Shown in pieces: positions 1 to 7,460 of a stretch of 16,822 nucleotides of DNA. Source of the DNA: Candidatus Melainabacteria bacterium GWA2_34_9 (GTDB taxonomy: Bacteria > Cyanobacteriota > Vampirovibrionia > Gastranaerophilales > UBA9971); assembly GCA_001784535.1 (NCBI GenBank), contig MFRJ01000042.1:1-16822 (forward strand), written 5' to 3'. Within the stretch, counting starts at the first letter, position 1. Every line of letters begins with the position of its first letter. The translations under genes and the position numbers were made by a program. The notes beneath the pieces are model-generated. The model did not search any database. It was not told the DNA's origin and was given only the letters and a program-made list of their open reading frames with translations.

Positions 1-87
1 AAAGTTTTTTGTTTTGCTTACTTTATATTTTTTCTAAAAAAATAAAAGTAAGGCGCTGGCTTGAGACAGCGAAACTAAAAAATCTTT
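1..87. other. Region 3' of the XRE gene with two inverted repeats
   Basis: No gene is visible. CTTACTTT (17-24) pairs with AAAGTAAG (45-52) around A/T-rich inner arms, and CGCTG (54-58) pairs with CAGCG (67-71). Read on the minus strand, directly downstream of the XRE gene, the second hairpin is followed by CCTTACTTTTATTTTTTT, so it could act as a weak terminator for that gene. The stem is only 5 bp, so this is tentative. Confidence 0.3.
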
Positions 88-309
88 TTAATCAAAATAC
101 ATCAGTTTATGAATATCAACATTTAAAGCGTTTGCGATTTTTTCAATTGTTTTTAGTGTAACATTTTGGCTACCACGCTCTATATCGCTAATATATGTAA
201 CACTTACATTCATTATTTCAGCCAAATATGCCTGCGTATAATTTTTTCTCATACGCTCTACTTTTACATTAAAGCCAAATTTTTTGCAGATATCATTTTG
301 TTCTATCAT
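88..309 (-). CDS. Small XRE-family helix-turn-helix regulator
   Basis: A 73-residue protein that is almost entirely one Cro/C1-type (HTH_3) DNA-binding domain. The helix-turn-helix lies at about residues 25-46 (TQAYLAEIM then VSVTYISDIERG), followed by the family's closing helices (TLKTIEKIANALNVDIHKL). There is no effector or dimerisation domain, as in the short regulators of restriction-modification, toxin-antitoxin and phage modules. It diverges from the 49-codon ORF and nitrilase gene, and the shared 84-bp gap carries a consensus promoter with a direct repeat that is a natural operator candidate. No clear Shine-Dalgarno precedes the ATG at 309. The family is certain; the target is inferred. 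Confidence 0.85.
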   Translation of the reverse strand: MIEQNDICKKFGFNVKVERMRKNYTQAYLAEIMNVSVTYISDIERGSQNVTLKTIEKIANALNVDIHKLMYFD

Positions 310-327
310 GATTTAATAATATAAGTA

Positions 328-377
328 TTGACAGTTATTATAAATACTACTATAATACTAATAATGTCGGCTATAAT
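328..377 (+). promoter_or_regulatory. Consensus sigma70 promoter with direct repeat
   Basis: TTGACA (328-333), 17 bp, TATAAT (351-356): a perfect housekeeping promoter reading toward the 49-codon ORF and the amidase gene. CTATAATAC occurs twice, at 350-358 and 371-379, 21 bp apart (two helical turns), so the second copy lies just past the expected start of transcription. A repressor bound to both copies would cover the -10 and start site. The divergent XRE protein is the obvious candidate, but this is inference. Confidence 0.75.
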
Positions 378-393
378 ACCAAGGGAATAAATT

Positions 394-543
394 ATGCATC
401 GAAAAACTAAAGATTATATGAAAAATCTTTTATGGGAAATAGAAGTGAATAATAATACTGTCGATATGATTAATAACGATAGCAAAAAAGCTTTAAGAAA
501 ATTAAAAATATTGTATGATAAAGTTATTAAAAATTTGGATTGA
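394..543 (+). CDS. Hypothetical 49-residue charged protein
   Basis: ATG at 394, TGA at 541-543. AGGG sits about 8 nt before the ATG and a perfect promoter lies 40 bp upstream, so expression is likely. The peptide is Lys/Asn-rich with no membrane segment; its second half (SKKALRKLKILYDKVIKNL) should form an amphipathic basic helix. The stop is 9 bp before the amidase start, and that gene has no good Shine-Dalgarno of its own, so this ORF may feed ribosomes to it by coupling. The family is not recognised. It could equally be a partner of the neighbouring XRE protein. Confidence 0.5.
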   Translation: MHRKTKDYMKNLLWEIEVNNNTVDMINNDSKKALRKLKILYDKVIKNLD

Positions 544-552
544 TTTATCAAA

Positions 553-1362
553 ATGACTAAAGTGCGAGTACTCGGAATACAAATTCAGCCGGAAATCGGC
601 GATAAAAAAGCAAACCTCGACAAAGTCCAAAAACTTATCGAAGAAAATGCCTGGTTTAAACCTGACTTAATCGTGCTGCCGGAAGTTTTTACCTCGGGAG
701 TTGACCATAAATTTCTTCATAAATGCGCAGAAACTATTCCTGAAGGAGAAACTACAGAATTTTTCTCAAAAATAGCTAAAAAATATGAAACAAATATAGT
801 AGCAGGAAGTTTTATAGAGAAGTGTGGAAATGAAGAATACAAAAACACTTCTGTGGTTTTTGACAGAAAAGGCGAGATTATAGGCAAATATCAAAAAATT
901 CACATGTTTAATTACTATGGCAGTAATGAAAGTGACTATGTTTCTTCAGGTGATAAGGCTGTAGTTGTTCAAACAGACATCGGAAAAATAGGCTTAAGTA
1001 TTTGCTATGATTTAAGATTTCCTGAATTGTACAGGGCTTTGACTTATGCGGGTGCGGAAATTATTACATGCGTTGCTGCATGGCCGTATCCGAGATCAGA
1101 TCACTGGGTAACTCTAAATAAAGCCAGAGCTATCGAGAATACTGCTTACATAGTTGCTGTTAATCAGTCAGGACGAGTTAACCCGAAAAGACAAAACGTG
1201 GGAATGTCTATGCTTGTTAATCCATGGGGCGATGTTGTTGCTTCTGCCGGTGGTGATGAAGGAGTTTTTCTCGGGGAAATTGATTTTGACTATCTTCGCA
1301 AGATTCGCGAGGAATTTCCTGTTTTGAACGACAGAAATATTGAAGCGTATAAAAATTTATAA
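553..1362 (+). CDS. Carbon-nitrogen hydrolase (nitrilase superfamily amidase)
   Basis: A 269-residue single-domain member of the nitrilase superfamily, normal in length for the family, soluble and without a signal peptide. The catalytic triad is visible: Glu44 in DLIVLPEVFTSG, Lys115 in GKYQKIHMF and the nucleophile Cys151 in GLSICYDLRFPELYR. These enzymes hydrolyse a C-N amide bond through a thioester on the Cys and release ammonia. The KIHMF and ICYDLRFPELYR motifs resemble the omega-amidase/NIT2 and deaminated-glutathione-amidase branches, so repair or salvage of small amides such as 2-oxoglutaramate is plausible, but the substrate cannot be read from the sequence. It lies 9 bp after the 49-codon ORF and probably shares its promoter. 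The ATG at 553 lacks a clear Shine-Dalgarno. Confidence 0.9.
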   Translation: MTKVRVLGIQIQPEIGDKKANLDKVQKLIEENAWFKPDLIVLPEVFTSGVDHKFLHKCAETIPEGETTEFFSKIAKKYETNIVAGSFIEKCGNEEYKNTSVVFDRKGEIIGKYQKIHMFNYYGSNESDYVSSGDKAVVVQTDIGKIGLSICYDLRFPELYRALTYAGAEIITCVAAWPYPRSDHWVTLNKARAIENTAYIVAVNQSGRVNPKRQNVGMSMLVNPWGDVVASAGGDEGVFLGEIDFDYLRKIREEFPVLNDRNIEAYKNL

Positions 1363-1367
1363 ATTAT

Positions 1368-1395
1368 TTGACTTAGTGAAAATTTTTTTTATTAT
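1368..1395 (+). promoter_or_regulatory. Probable sigma70 promoter for the 98-residue protein
   Basis: TTGACT (1368-1373), 16 bp, TATTAT (1390-1395), each hexamer one base from consensus. It leaves an untranslated leader of roughly 80 nt before the ATG at 1484, which contains the small inverted repeat ACTTA/TAAGT (1443-1456). Confidence 0.45.
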
Positions 1396-1483
1396 TAAAT
1401 TGGATGAGTTTATCGGGATACAATTTTGATTTTGTTCGTCTTACTTAAATGTAAGTTTAAATTTTTGAGGAGCGCAGATTGAA

Positions 1484-1780
1484 ATGAATTTAATACAAAA
1501 ATTAAAGTCTTATGAAAGAAAAATTGTTTTCATGAGATGGGAAGATACTGAAGAATACGGACGAATTAAGTACGTCGGACGCGACTTTATTGAATTTGAA
1601 ATTATTGACAGAGAAGACCTTGATTATCACGAGGTGGTGCTTGTTAATCCAAGTTTGATATTTGAGGTTATAATTGCCAGTCCTGATTTAGACAGGGTGG
1701 TCGTGGAAGTTTGTTCAAATCTTCCTTCGCTCGAAAATAAAAAAAATACAGAGATAATTGAAAGTGAGAAATCCGAATAA
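1484..1780 (+). CDS. Hypothetical 98-residue protein
   Basis: Start chosen at the ATG with GAGGAG (1467-1472) 11 nt upstream. Soluble, strongly acidic at the C terminus. The middle (about residues 15-75) alternates short hydrophobic strands with polar turns (KIVFMRW, GRIKYVGRDFIEFEII, HEVVLV, LIFEVIIAS, RVVVEV). This pattern suggests a small beta-barrel of Sm/SH3-like type, but no family motif is recognised. It occupies the place just upstream of atpB where atpI often stands, yet it has no membrane segments and is not AtpI. A terminator overlaps its stop codon, so it is its own transcription unit. Confidence 0.7.
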   Translation: MNLIQKLKSYERKIVFMRWEDTEEYGRIKYVGRDFIEFEIIDREDLDYHEVVLVNPSLIFEVIIASPDLDRVVVEVCSNLPSLENKKNTEIIESEKSE

Positions 1781-1797
1781 ATTTCGGATTTCTTTTT
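1768..1797 (+). terminator. Intrinsic terminator overlapping the stop codon
   Basis: A perfect 10-bp stem, GAAATCCGAA (1768-1777) with TTCGGATTTC (1783-1792), then TTTTT. The 5-nt loop begins with the TAA stop codon of the 98-residue protein, so the left arm is coding sequence. It separates that gene from the ATP synthase operon. Confidence 0.9.
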
Positions 1798-1914
1798 ATA
1801 AATATGCAAAAATCCCCCCTAGCCTAAAAGTGATTTTTATGGTTTACTAATTAACAATATATTAATTAAAATTTTAAACACAGTTTGAATATTTGGCTGG
1901 AGTAAAATAAAGAG

Positions 1915-2604
1915 TTGGAAATAAAAGTAGGCGAACACTGGATAGTTAATTTCGGACAATTTCCGGTGAATATGGATACGGTTCTAACTGCGTGGATTGC
2001 AATGATTGCAATTATGTTGCTGACTTTTGTTATAACAAGAAAGCTCGACATATTTCCGGATGGTTTTCAGACGATCTCTGAACAGTTTATGGGTTTTATA
2101 GAAGGCATAATAAAAAGCTATATGGGTAAAGACGGACTTAAACATACGCCGTTTATTGCCTCTTTATTTTTATTTATACTTTTTGCAAACCTTGAAGGTC
2201 AGCTTCCCTGGAAATTATTACAATTACCCGGAGAGCCTGCTTCTCCGACAAATGATATAAACACTACATTAGCTCTTGCTCTGGTGGTATCAGTTTATTA
2301 CATAGGAGCTGGCATTTTAGAAAAAGGATTCGGATACTTTAAGCATTACTTGCAGCCAATGTGGTTTTTATGCCCATTTAATATTTTAGAGGATTTTACA
2401 AGACCTTTATCCCTCTCTTTGAGGCTTTTTGGTAATATACTTGCAGGAGAACTAATTATAGTTATTTTAGTCAGTATGGTTCCATACTTGGCGCCAATTC
2501 CTATGATGCTTTTTGAATTATTTGTCGCATTTTTGCAGGCTTATATCTTTGCGGTGCTTGCGACAAATTACATTGCGGCGGCAACATCAAAGGAGCATCA
2601 CTAA
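1915..2604 (+). CDS. atpB: ATP synthase F0 subunit a
   Basis: Integral membrane stator subunit forming the two proton half-channels beside the c-ring. 229 residues with about five membrane segments. The diagnostic helix reads LSLRLFGNILAGELII with the essential Arg170 (E. coli aArg210), Asn173 and Glu179; Glu201 and Gln208 in ELFVAFLQAYIF match the E. coli His245/Gln252 positions. The start is TTG at 1915: an in-frame TAA at 1903-1905 rules out anything further upstream, GGAG lies 12 nt before, and the first residues (EIKVGEHWIVNFG) resemble the cyanobacterial N terminus. First gene of the operon. No good promoter hexamer pair was found in 1800-1914, and no atpI lies nearby. Confidence 0.96.
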   Translation: MEIKVGEHWIVNFGQFPVNMDTVLTAWIAMIAIMLLTFVITRKLDIFPDGFQTISEQFMGFIEGIIKSYMGKDGLKHTPFIASLFLFILFANLEGQLPWKLLQLPGEPASPTNDINTTLALALVVSVYYIGAGILEKGFGYFKHYLQPMWFLCPFNILEDFTRPLSLSLRLFGNILAGELIIVILVSMVPYLAPIPMMLFELFVAFLQAYIFAVLATNYIAAATSKEHH

Positions 2605-2667
2605 ATATTCGGTTAAGTAAAGACAACGATAGTTTATAAAAATAATAGTTTATGGAGGAAAATTAAA

Positions 2668-2907
2668 ATGGATGCACAAGGTATTTCAACATTAGCGATA
2701 ATTGCTGGTTTAGGTCTTGCGGCTGTAGGTCCCGGTATCGGTATGGGTATTGCTACCGCGGCTGCTATTAATGCTGTAGCCCGTCAGCCTGAAGTTGAAG
2801 GCAGAGCCAGAAATATGCTTCTTTTAGGTATCGTATTTATGGAAGTGCTTGTTATTTACGCAATTTTAGGCGTATTACTTTGCAAATACGTATTCAAATT
2901 ATTCTAG
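2668..2907 (+). CDS. atpE: ATP synthase F0 subunit c
   Basis: 79-residue hairpin protein that forms the rotating proteolipid ring. Helix 1 has the packing motif GPGIGMGIATAAA (21-33), the polar loop is ARQPE (38-42), and helix 2 carries the ion-binding Glu59 in GIVFMEVLVIY. At the places used for sodium in Na+ rings (Gln in GPGxGQG, Ser after the Glu) it has Met26 and Val60, so proton coupling is predicted. Cyanobacterial rings usually keep the Gln, so Met26 is somewhat unusual. A strong Shine-Dalgarno (GGAGGA, 2654-2659) fits the need for many c copies. An 82-bp palindromic repeat follows before atpF'. Confidence 0.97.
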   Translation: MDAQGISTLAIIAGLGLAAVGPGIGMGIATAAAINAVARQPEVEGRARNMLLLGIVFMEVLVIYAILGVLLCKYVFKLF

Positions 2908-2920
2908 AATTATTTTTTCC

Positions 2921-3002
2921 TTGTCATTCTGAGGGCTTTAGTCCGAAGAATACGGCTAGCGTTGTTATTTGGACAGATTCTTCGCTTTGCTCAAAATGAC
3001 AA
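2921..3002. repeat. 82-bp palindromic repeat (MITE/REP-like) between atpE and atpF'
   Basis: Terminal inverted repeats TTGTCATTCTGAG (2921-2933) and CTCAAAATGACAA (2990-3002) differ by one base; an inner pair CGAAGAAT (2944-2951)/ATTCTTCG (2977-2984) extends the fold. The sequence resembles the dispersed TCATTCTGAGC...AGAATCT palindromes found in many bacterial genomes. It has no coding capacity. In the operon mRNA it would form a large hairpin just after the c-subunit gene, with no U-tract after it, so it would affect mRNA stability or processing more than terminate transcription. Confidence 0.75.
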
Positions 3003-3036
3003 ATAAGTCGAATGTGACAAAAATGAGAAAAGAAAA

Positions 3037-3612
3037 ATGAATTCAGAAACTCAAAATATACATATAAACGCAACCAGTACCGTTGCAAAGCCTGAAAAGC
3101 TTCCTGAAAAACACGAAGAAGGCGGGCTTTTAACGATTAATGCCACGCTTGTTGTTATTGTTGTCAGTTTTGTTATTTTTGTTATTTTGATGCAAAAGAT
3201 TTTTTATGGTCCGATTACTGAAATCAGACGCAAGAGAAGCGAATACATCAAAAAAATGAAGGACGAAGCTAATGATGCTTTTCTGGAAACTGAAAAGCTT
3301 AATAAAGACTATCAGGAAAACATTAAACAAGCCCGTAAAAAAGTTTTTGAAAAAACCGCAGAACTGTTAAATGAAGCAAACGAAGACAAAAATAAGGTTC
3401 TGGAAGACAAAAAACAGCAAAATTCTGAGTATTTAGATGAACAAAAACAAATTATTCAAAATGATAAAATTCAGGCGATTGAAGCACTTAAAGGACAGGT
3501 AATGGATTATGCATATAATATTTCCAAGAAAGTTCTCGGAGAAGAAGTTTCAATGGCAGGATTAAACCCTGAAATTGTAGAAAAAGCAATTAATAAAGCA
3601 GAAGTAAGGTAA
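3037..3612 (+). CDS. atpF': ATP synthase F0 subunit b' (second b-type stator subunit)
   Basis: 191 residues: a polar N-terminal extension (1-30), one membrane segment (about 32-56, LTINATLVVIVV to QKIFY), then a long charged coiled coil (about 62-165). The family is recognised from the GPITEIRRKRSEYI stretch just after the membrane and from its place before atpF. Two different b subunits form a heterodimeric peripheral stalk in Cyanobacteria, plastids and some phototrophic proteobacteria. The N-terminal extension is longer than usual for b'. The start at 3037 has only a weak purine-rich Shine-Dalgarno (GAGAAAAGAAAA). Four bases separate it from atpF, so the two stalk subunits are likely made together. 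Confidence 0.9.
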   Translation: MNSETQNIHINATSTVAKPEKLPEKHEEGGLLTINATLVVIVVSFVIFVILMQKIFYGPITEIRRKRSEYIKKMKDEANDAFLETEKLNKDYQENIKQARKKVFEKTAELLNEANEDKNKVLEDKKQQNSEYLDEQKQIIQNDKIQAIEALKGQVMDYAYNISKKVLGEEVSMAGLNPEIVEKAINKAEVR

Positions 3613-3616
3613 ATTT

Positions 3617-4198
3617 ATGGCTGAAACAGCACTTCATACCAAAAATATTACAGCAGGTCATACAAAAGAAATGACTCTGGTAAAAAATCATGCTGAAGTT
3701 TCGGAAGAAAGCGCTATAAATATTATTCTTCACTCAAATTTGTTGAACTTCATTATAGTAATTATATTCTTGATCTGGGTAATCAGAAAAGTAAATTTAT
3801 CAGATCTTATAGCTAAAAAACAGGCTGAGATTGCTGAAATGATTAAAAACGCTATAGAAGAGAAAAATATTAAACAAAATCAGCTTTTAGTTACTAAAAC
3901 TAAAGTCAGCAATGTTAAGCAGGAAGTGCTGAAAATTATTGATGAAGGTGAACAGGTAGCTAACAATCTTTCGGATAGCATTATGGAAGATGCCGAAAAA
4001 CAGGCAGAAGATATGCATAAAAAAGCTGTAATGTCTGTAAATAATGAAAAACAAGTGGTTACCTGTGAAGTTAGGGCAAAAATCACGGGTGCAGCTTTTT
4101 ATATAGCTGAAGAACACATTAAACAGGCAATCGATGAAAGACTTCATAGAAAATATATCGATGAATTCATAAATGATCTTGATACGATACAAAGTTAG
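3617..4198 (+). CDS. atpF: ATP synthase F0 subunit b
   Basis: 193 residues: a polar head (1-35), a single membrane helix (about 41-57, NLLNFIIVIIFLIWVIR), then the b-subunit hallmark VNLSDLIAKKQAEIAEMIKNA and a long heptad-like coiled coil, ending in a helical region that should contact delta. It starts 4 nt after atpF' stops, with an AAGG Shine-Dalgarno inside the end of that gene. With b' it forms the peripheral stalk that keeps F1 from rotating. The length is at the upper end for bacterial b subunits. Confidence 0.93.
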   Translation: MAETALHTKNITAGHTKEMTLVKNHAEVSEESAINIILHSNLLNFIIVIIFLIWVIRKVNLSDLIAKKQAEIAEMIKNAIEEKNIKQNQLLVTKTKVSNVKQEVLKIIDEGEQVANNLSDSIMEDAEKQAEDMHKKAVMSVNNEKQVVTCEVRAKITGAAFYIAEEHIKQAIDERLHRKYIDEFINDLDTIQS

Positions 4199-4216
4199 AA
4201 TTTGGAATAGCAAACA

Positions 4217-4768
4217 ATGAGTGATACAAACACATTTGGATTATCAATAATAGCAGACAGGTATGCGCTTGCATTTATGGATCTTGCGCAAAGACAGGAG
4301 ATGTTTGACAGATTCGATTCTGATCTGGCTCTTGTTAAAGAAACTGTTGATGTAAATAAAGATCTGAAGGATTTTCTTGAACATCCTTTGATTCAGTCAA
4401 ATGACAAAAAGGAAGTTATAGACAGGATTTTCAGGGAACACGTTTCTGTATATACCCTGAATTTAATAAAGTTGCTGATTGATAAAAATAGGATTCATAT
4501 ATTAGCTATTTTGGCAGAGCATTATAAAGTGTTACTCAACAAGAAACGTAATATTTCAACAGCTCAAATAATTACAGCTATCGAAATAGATGAAGATACT
4601 AAAAACAGGGTTAAAGAAAAATTACAAAGAGTGTTTAGTATGACAATAGAAGTAGAAACACAGATTGATAAAGAAATAATAGCCGGTATGATTGTTAAAG
4701 TAGGCGATAAAATCATTGACGGAAGCATAAAAACAAAGTTTGAAAATATGAAAAAACAAGTGGTATAA
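4217..4768 (+). CDS. atpH: ATP synthase F1 subunit delta (OSCP)
   Basis: 183 residues, the usual length. The N-terminal helical domain opens with IADRYALAFMDLA (about 12-24), which binds the top of alpha; the C-terminal domain ends with the conserved VGDKIIDGSIKTKFENMKK (162-180), the family's signature for the b-stalk contact. It links the b/b' stalk to the F1 head. It follows atpF by 18 bp and precedes atpA by 61 bp. Confidence 0.95.
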   Translation: MSDTNTFGLSIIADRYALAFMDLAQRQEMFDRFDSDLALVKETVDVNKDLKDFLEHPLIQSNDKKEVIDRIFREHVSVYTLNLIKLLIDKNRIHILAILAEHYKVLLNKKRNISTAQIITAIEIDEDTKNRVKEKLQRVFSMTIEVETQIDKEIIAGMIVKVGDKIIDGSIKTKFENMKKQVV

Positions 4769-4829
4769 AGGAAATATTTAACGCTTATTAGCCAAGAACG
4801 ATAAACCAAGGTAAAAGAGGTGAAAAGGT

Positions 4830-6353
4830 ATGCCAAGTATTAGACCTGATGAAATAAGTTCAATTATCAGAAGTAAAATAGAACAATACGAAAATACACT
4901 TGACGTTGCGGATATTGGAACTGTTATAGAAGTAGGCGACGGTATCGCAAGGATTTATGGTTTAAGAAAAGCCATGTCTGGAGAGCTTGTTGAGTTTGAA
5001 GATGGACATGGGACCCATGGAATGGTTTTGAACCTTGAAGAAGATAACGTAGGTGTTGTAATTATGGGTGAATACATCCATATTAAAGAAGGTATGGTTG
5101 TAAAAACCACAGGTAAAATTGCTTCTGTGCCTGTTGGAGATGCACTTATAGGTAGGGTAGTAAATCCTCTTGGCGAGCCTTTAGATGGCAAGGGTGCTAT
5201 TAATTCCAATAAGACAATGCCTATTGAAAAAGTTGCTCCCGGTATTGTAAGTAGAAAGTCAGTTCACCAGCCGCTTCAAACAGGTTTAACGGCTATTGAT
5301 GCTTTGACACCAATCGGAAGAGGACAAAGAGAATTAATTATCGGTGATAGACAGACAGGAAAATCTGCTATTGCAATAGATACTATCATAAATCAGAAAA
5401 ATTTTGGTGTAATTTGTATATATGTTGCTATAGGACAAAAAACAAGTACAATTGCACAGACAATTAAAACCCTTGAAGAGCATAAAGCAATGGATTATAC
5501 AATTGTAGTTGCTGCATCTGCTAATGAAACAGCTCCTTTACAATATATTGCACCATTTGCCGGAACAACTATCGGTGAAGAATTTATGGAACAAGGAAAA
5601 GACGTTCTTATAATTTATGATGATCTTACAAGACACGCTTGGGCATACAGAACAATGAGTCTTTTGCTTAGAAGACCGCCGGGAAGGGAAGCTTATCCCG
5701 GAGATGTTTTCTATCTTCACTCAAGACTTCTTGAAAGATCGGCAAAACTTTCCGATAAGCTTGGCGCAGGAAGTTTAACATCATTGCCTATTATTGAAAC
5801 ACAGGCAGGTGACGTAAGTGCATATATTCCGACAAACGTAATCAGTATTACAGACGGACAAATCTTCCTTGAATCCGATTTGTTCAACGCTGGTATTAGA
5901 CCTGCAATCAACGCCGGTATTTCAGTATCAAGGGTTGGCGGTGCAGCTCAAACGCCCGGAATTAAGTCAGTCGCCGGTAAATTAAGACTTGACCTTGCTC
6001 AGTACAGAGAATTGGAAGCATTTTCACAGTTTGCAAGCGATCTTGATAAATCGACTCAAGATCAATTAAGACGTGGACAAAAACTTATTGAAGTTTTAAA
6101 GCAGCCTCAATATCAGCCTCTTTCTGTTCCTGAACAGTATACAATTCTTTATGCTGTTAACAAAGGAATACTTGATGATGTTGATACCGACAAAATAGTT
6201 GAATTTAAAAAAGATTGGTTTGCTTATCTTAAGGGAATTATCCCTGAAATTCAGCATAAATTGGCATCTGCTCAAAAACCGACTGATGAAGATATGAAAA
6301 CAATTGAAAACGAACTTTTAAAGTTCAAAGAAACACGTTATTCAGTGGTTTAA
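4830..6353 (+). CDS. atpA: ATP synthase F1 subunit alpha
   Basis: 507 residues, the standard length. Order of parts: beta-barrel crown (about 25-95), nucleotide-binding domain with Walker A GDRQTGKS (172-179) and the Walker B strand DVLIIYDD (258-265), the arginine finger Arg368 in ISVSRVGGAAQ, then the helical C-terminal domain. The alpha sites bind ATP without hydrolysis and lend Arg368 to the catalytic beta sites. A GAGGTG Shine-Dalgarno precedes the ATG. The catalytic beta gene (atpD) and epsilon gene (atpC) are not in the window; in Cyanobacteria they form a separate cluster, so this is expected. Confidence 0.98.
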   Translation: MPSIRPDEISSIIRSKIEQYENTLDVADIGTVIEVGDGIARIYGLRKAMSGELVEFEDGHGTHGMVLNLEEDNVGVVIMGEYIHIKEGMVVKTTGKIASVPVGDALIGRVVNPLGEPLDGKGAINSNKTMPIEKVAPGIVSRKSVHQPLQTGLTAIDALTPIGRGQRELIIGDRQTGKSAIAIDTIINQKNFGVICIYVAIGQKTSTIAQTIKTLEEHKAMDYTIVVAASANETAPLQYIAPFAGTTIGEEFMEQGKDVLIIYDDLTRHAWAYRTMSLLLRRPPGREAYPGDVFYLHSRLLERSAKLSDKLGAGSLTSLPIIETQAGDVSAYIPTNVISITDGQIFLESDLFNAGIRPAINAGISVSRVGGAAQTPGIKSVAGKLRLDLAQYRELEAFSQFASDLDKSTQDQLRRGQKLIEVLKQPQYQPLSVPEQYTILYAVNKGILDDVDTDKIVEFKKDWFAYLKGIIPEIQHKLASAQKPTDEDMKTIENELLKFKETRYSVV

Positions 6354-6381
6354 GCTTAAATTAAAAGAGACTAAATAAATA

Positions 6382-7302
6382 ATGCCTAATTTAAAACATA
6401 TAAAAAACAGAATAAAAAGTGTTAAAAACACTCAAAAGATAACTCAAGCAATGAAAATGGTTGCGGCTGCAAAAGTAAAAAAAGCCGAAAATCAGGTTAA
6501 GGCTTCAAGACCGTTTTCGAATGAGCTTGCAAGGAGTTTTACAAAGTTAATTGCTTCAAAACCTGAAATTGATAAAGAAAAAGTAACTTCTACGAATCCT
6601 TTGGATAATTATCCGGAGCTGTTGAAACAAAGAAAGCTTCAAACAATCGGTTTGATGGTTGTTACATCAGATAAAGGGCTTGCAGGTGCTTATAATGCCA
6701 ATGTTGTAAGAAGAGCAGTTGTCAGAGTCAGAGAAATTTTAAGAGAAGGTTTGAATGTAAAGCTTTTTATCCTCGGAACAAAAGGTGTTCAGTCATTAAA
6801 AAAATATAATTTTAAAACACTGAAAACTTATACCAAACTTCCTGCGATTCCAACGCCAGGTGGTTGTGCGGTTATAGCTGAAGATCTGGCTGAAAGTTAT
6901 ATAAATAAAGAAATTGACAAAATTGAAATAATAACAACGCATTTTAAATCGACTTTATCTTATCAAGTTCAGCTATGGCAGCTTTTACCGGTCATAATAG
7001 CTCCTGAAAAAGAAGCACAAGGACAGGAACAAAAAATTGAGCCGGAAATGCTTTTTGAGCCTAATATAGAAACAGTTTTGCAAAAAATTGTTCCTCTCTA
7101 TTTTACAAACAGGATTTTTCAGGCAATGACAGAAGCTTCTGCAAGTGAGCTTGCTGCAAGAATGCAGGCAATGTCAGCGGCTACAAATAACGCCAGAGAT
7201 ATGATTAAAATACTTACAATTGATTATAACAAAGCAAGACAGGCTTCCATTACACAGGAACTCCTTGAAGTAGTCAGCGGAGCGCAGGCTCTCGAGGGTT
7301 AA
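6382..7302 (+). CDS. atpG: ATP synthase F1 subunit gamma
   Basis: 306-residue central rotor shaft. The N-terminal helix (PNLKHIKNRIKSVKNTQKIT then QAMKMVAAAKVKKAE) and C-terminal helix (SASELAARMQAMSAATNNA ... ASITQELLEVVSGAQAL) form the coiled-coil shaft; SDKGLAGAYN marks the Rossmann-like middle domain. The long insertion of chloroplast and cyanobacterial gamma, which limits wasteful ATP hydrolysis in the dark, is absent: after LPVIIAPEKEAQGQEQ the chain passes quickly to LFEPNIETVLQKIVPLY. A modest extra loop near residues 55-85 explains the length. Last gene of the operon. Confidence 0.97.
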   Translation: MPNLKHIKNRIKSVKNTQKITQAMKMVAAAKVKKAENQVKASRPFSNELARSFTKLIASKPEIDKEKVTSTNPLDNYPELLKQRKLQTIGLMVVTSDKGLAGAYNANVVRRAVVRVREILREGLNVKLFILGTKGVQSLKKYNFKTLKTYTKLPAIPTPGGCAVIAEDLAESYINKEIDKIEIITTHFKSTLSYQVQLWQLLPVIIAPEKEAQGQEQKIEPEMLFEPNIETVLQKIVPLYFTNRIFQAMTEASASELAARMQAMSAATNNARDMIKILTIDYNKARQASITQELLEVVSGAQALEG

Positions 7303-7428
7303 AACATAATAATCTCTTTGTTATGGAAATAAATCAGTAAATTAATAAAATTTTAAAAGCGCATGGCGTTTATTTTATAGTGGCTTTCAGGATGTAAAAA
7401 TTGTCTTTTGAAAAAAAGCGCAAAAAAA

Positions 7429-7445
7429 AACCCCTTTTGAGGGTT
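7429..7445. terminator. Candidate terminator hairpin after the ATP synthase operon
   Basis: AACCC (7429-7433) pairs with GGGTT (7441-7445) around a 7-nt loop. On the plus strand it is followed by GTATTCTTTTT, a poor U-tract; on the minus strand it runs straight into nine T. With only a 5-bp stem it is a weak call, but it is the best candidate for the end of the atp mRNA. Confidence 0.4.
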
Positions 7446-7460
7446 GTATTCTTTTTACAG

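Noticed and set aside
1484..1780. AtpI, because of the position before atpB
   Set aside because: The 98-residue protein has no membrane segments and is separated from atpB by a terminator.
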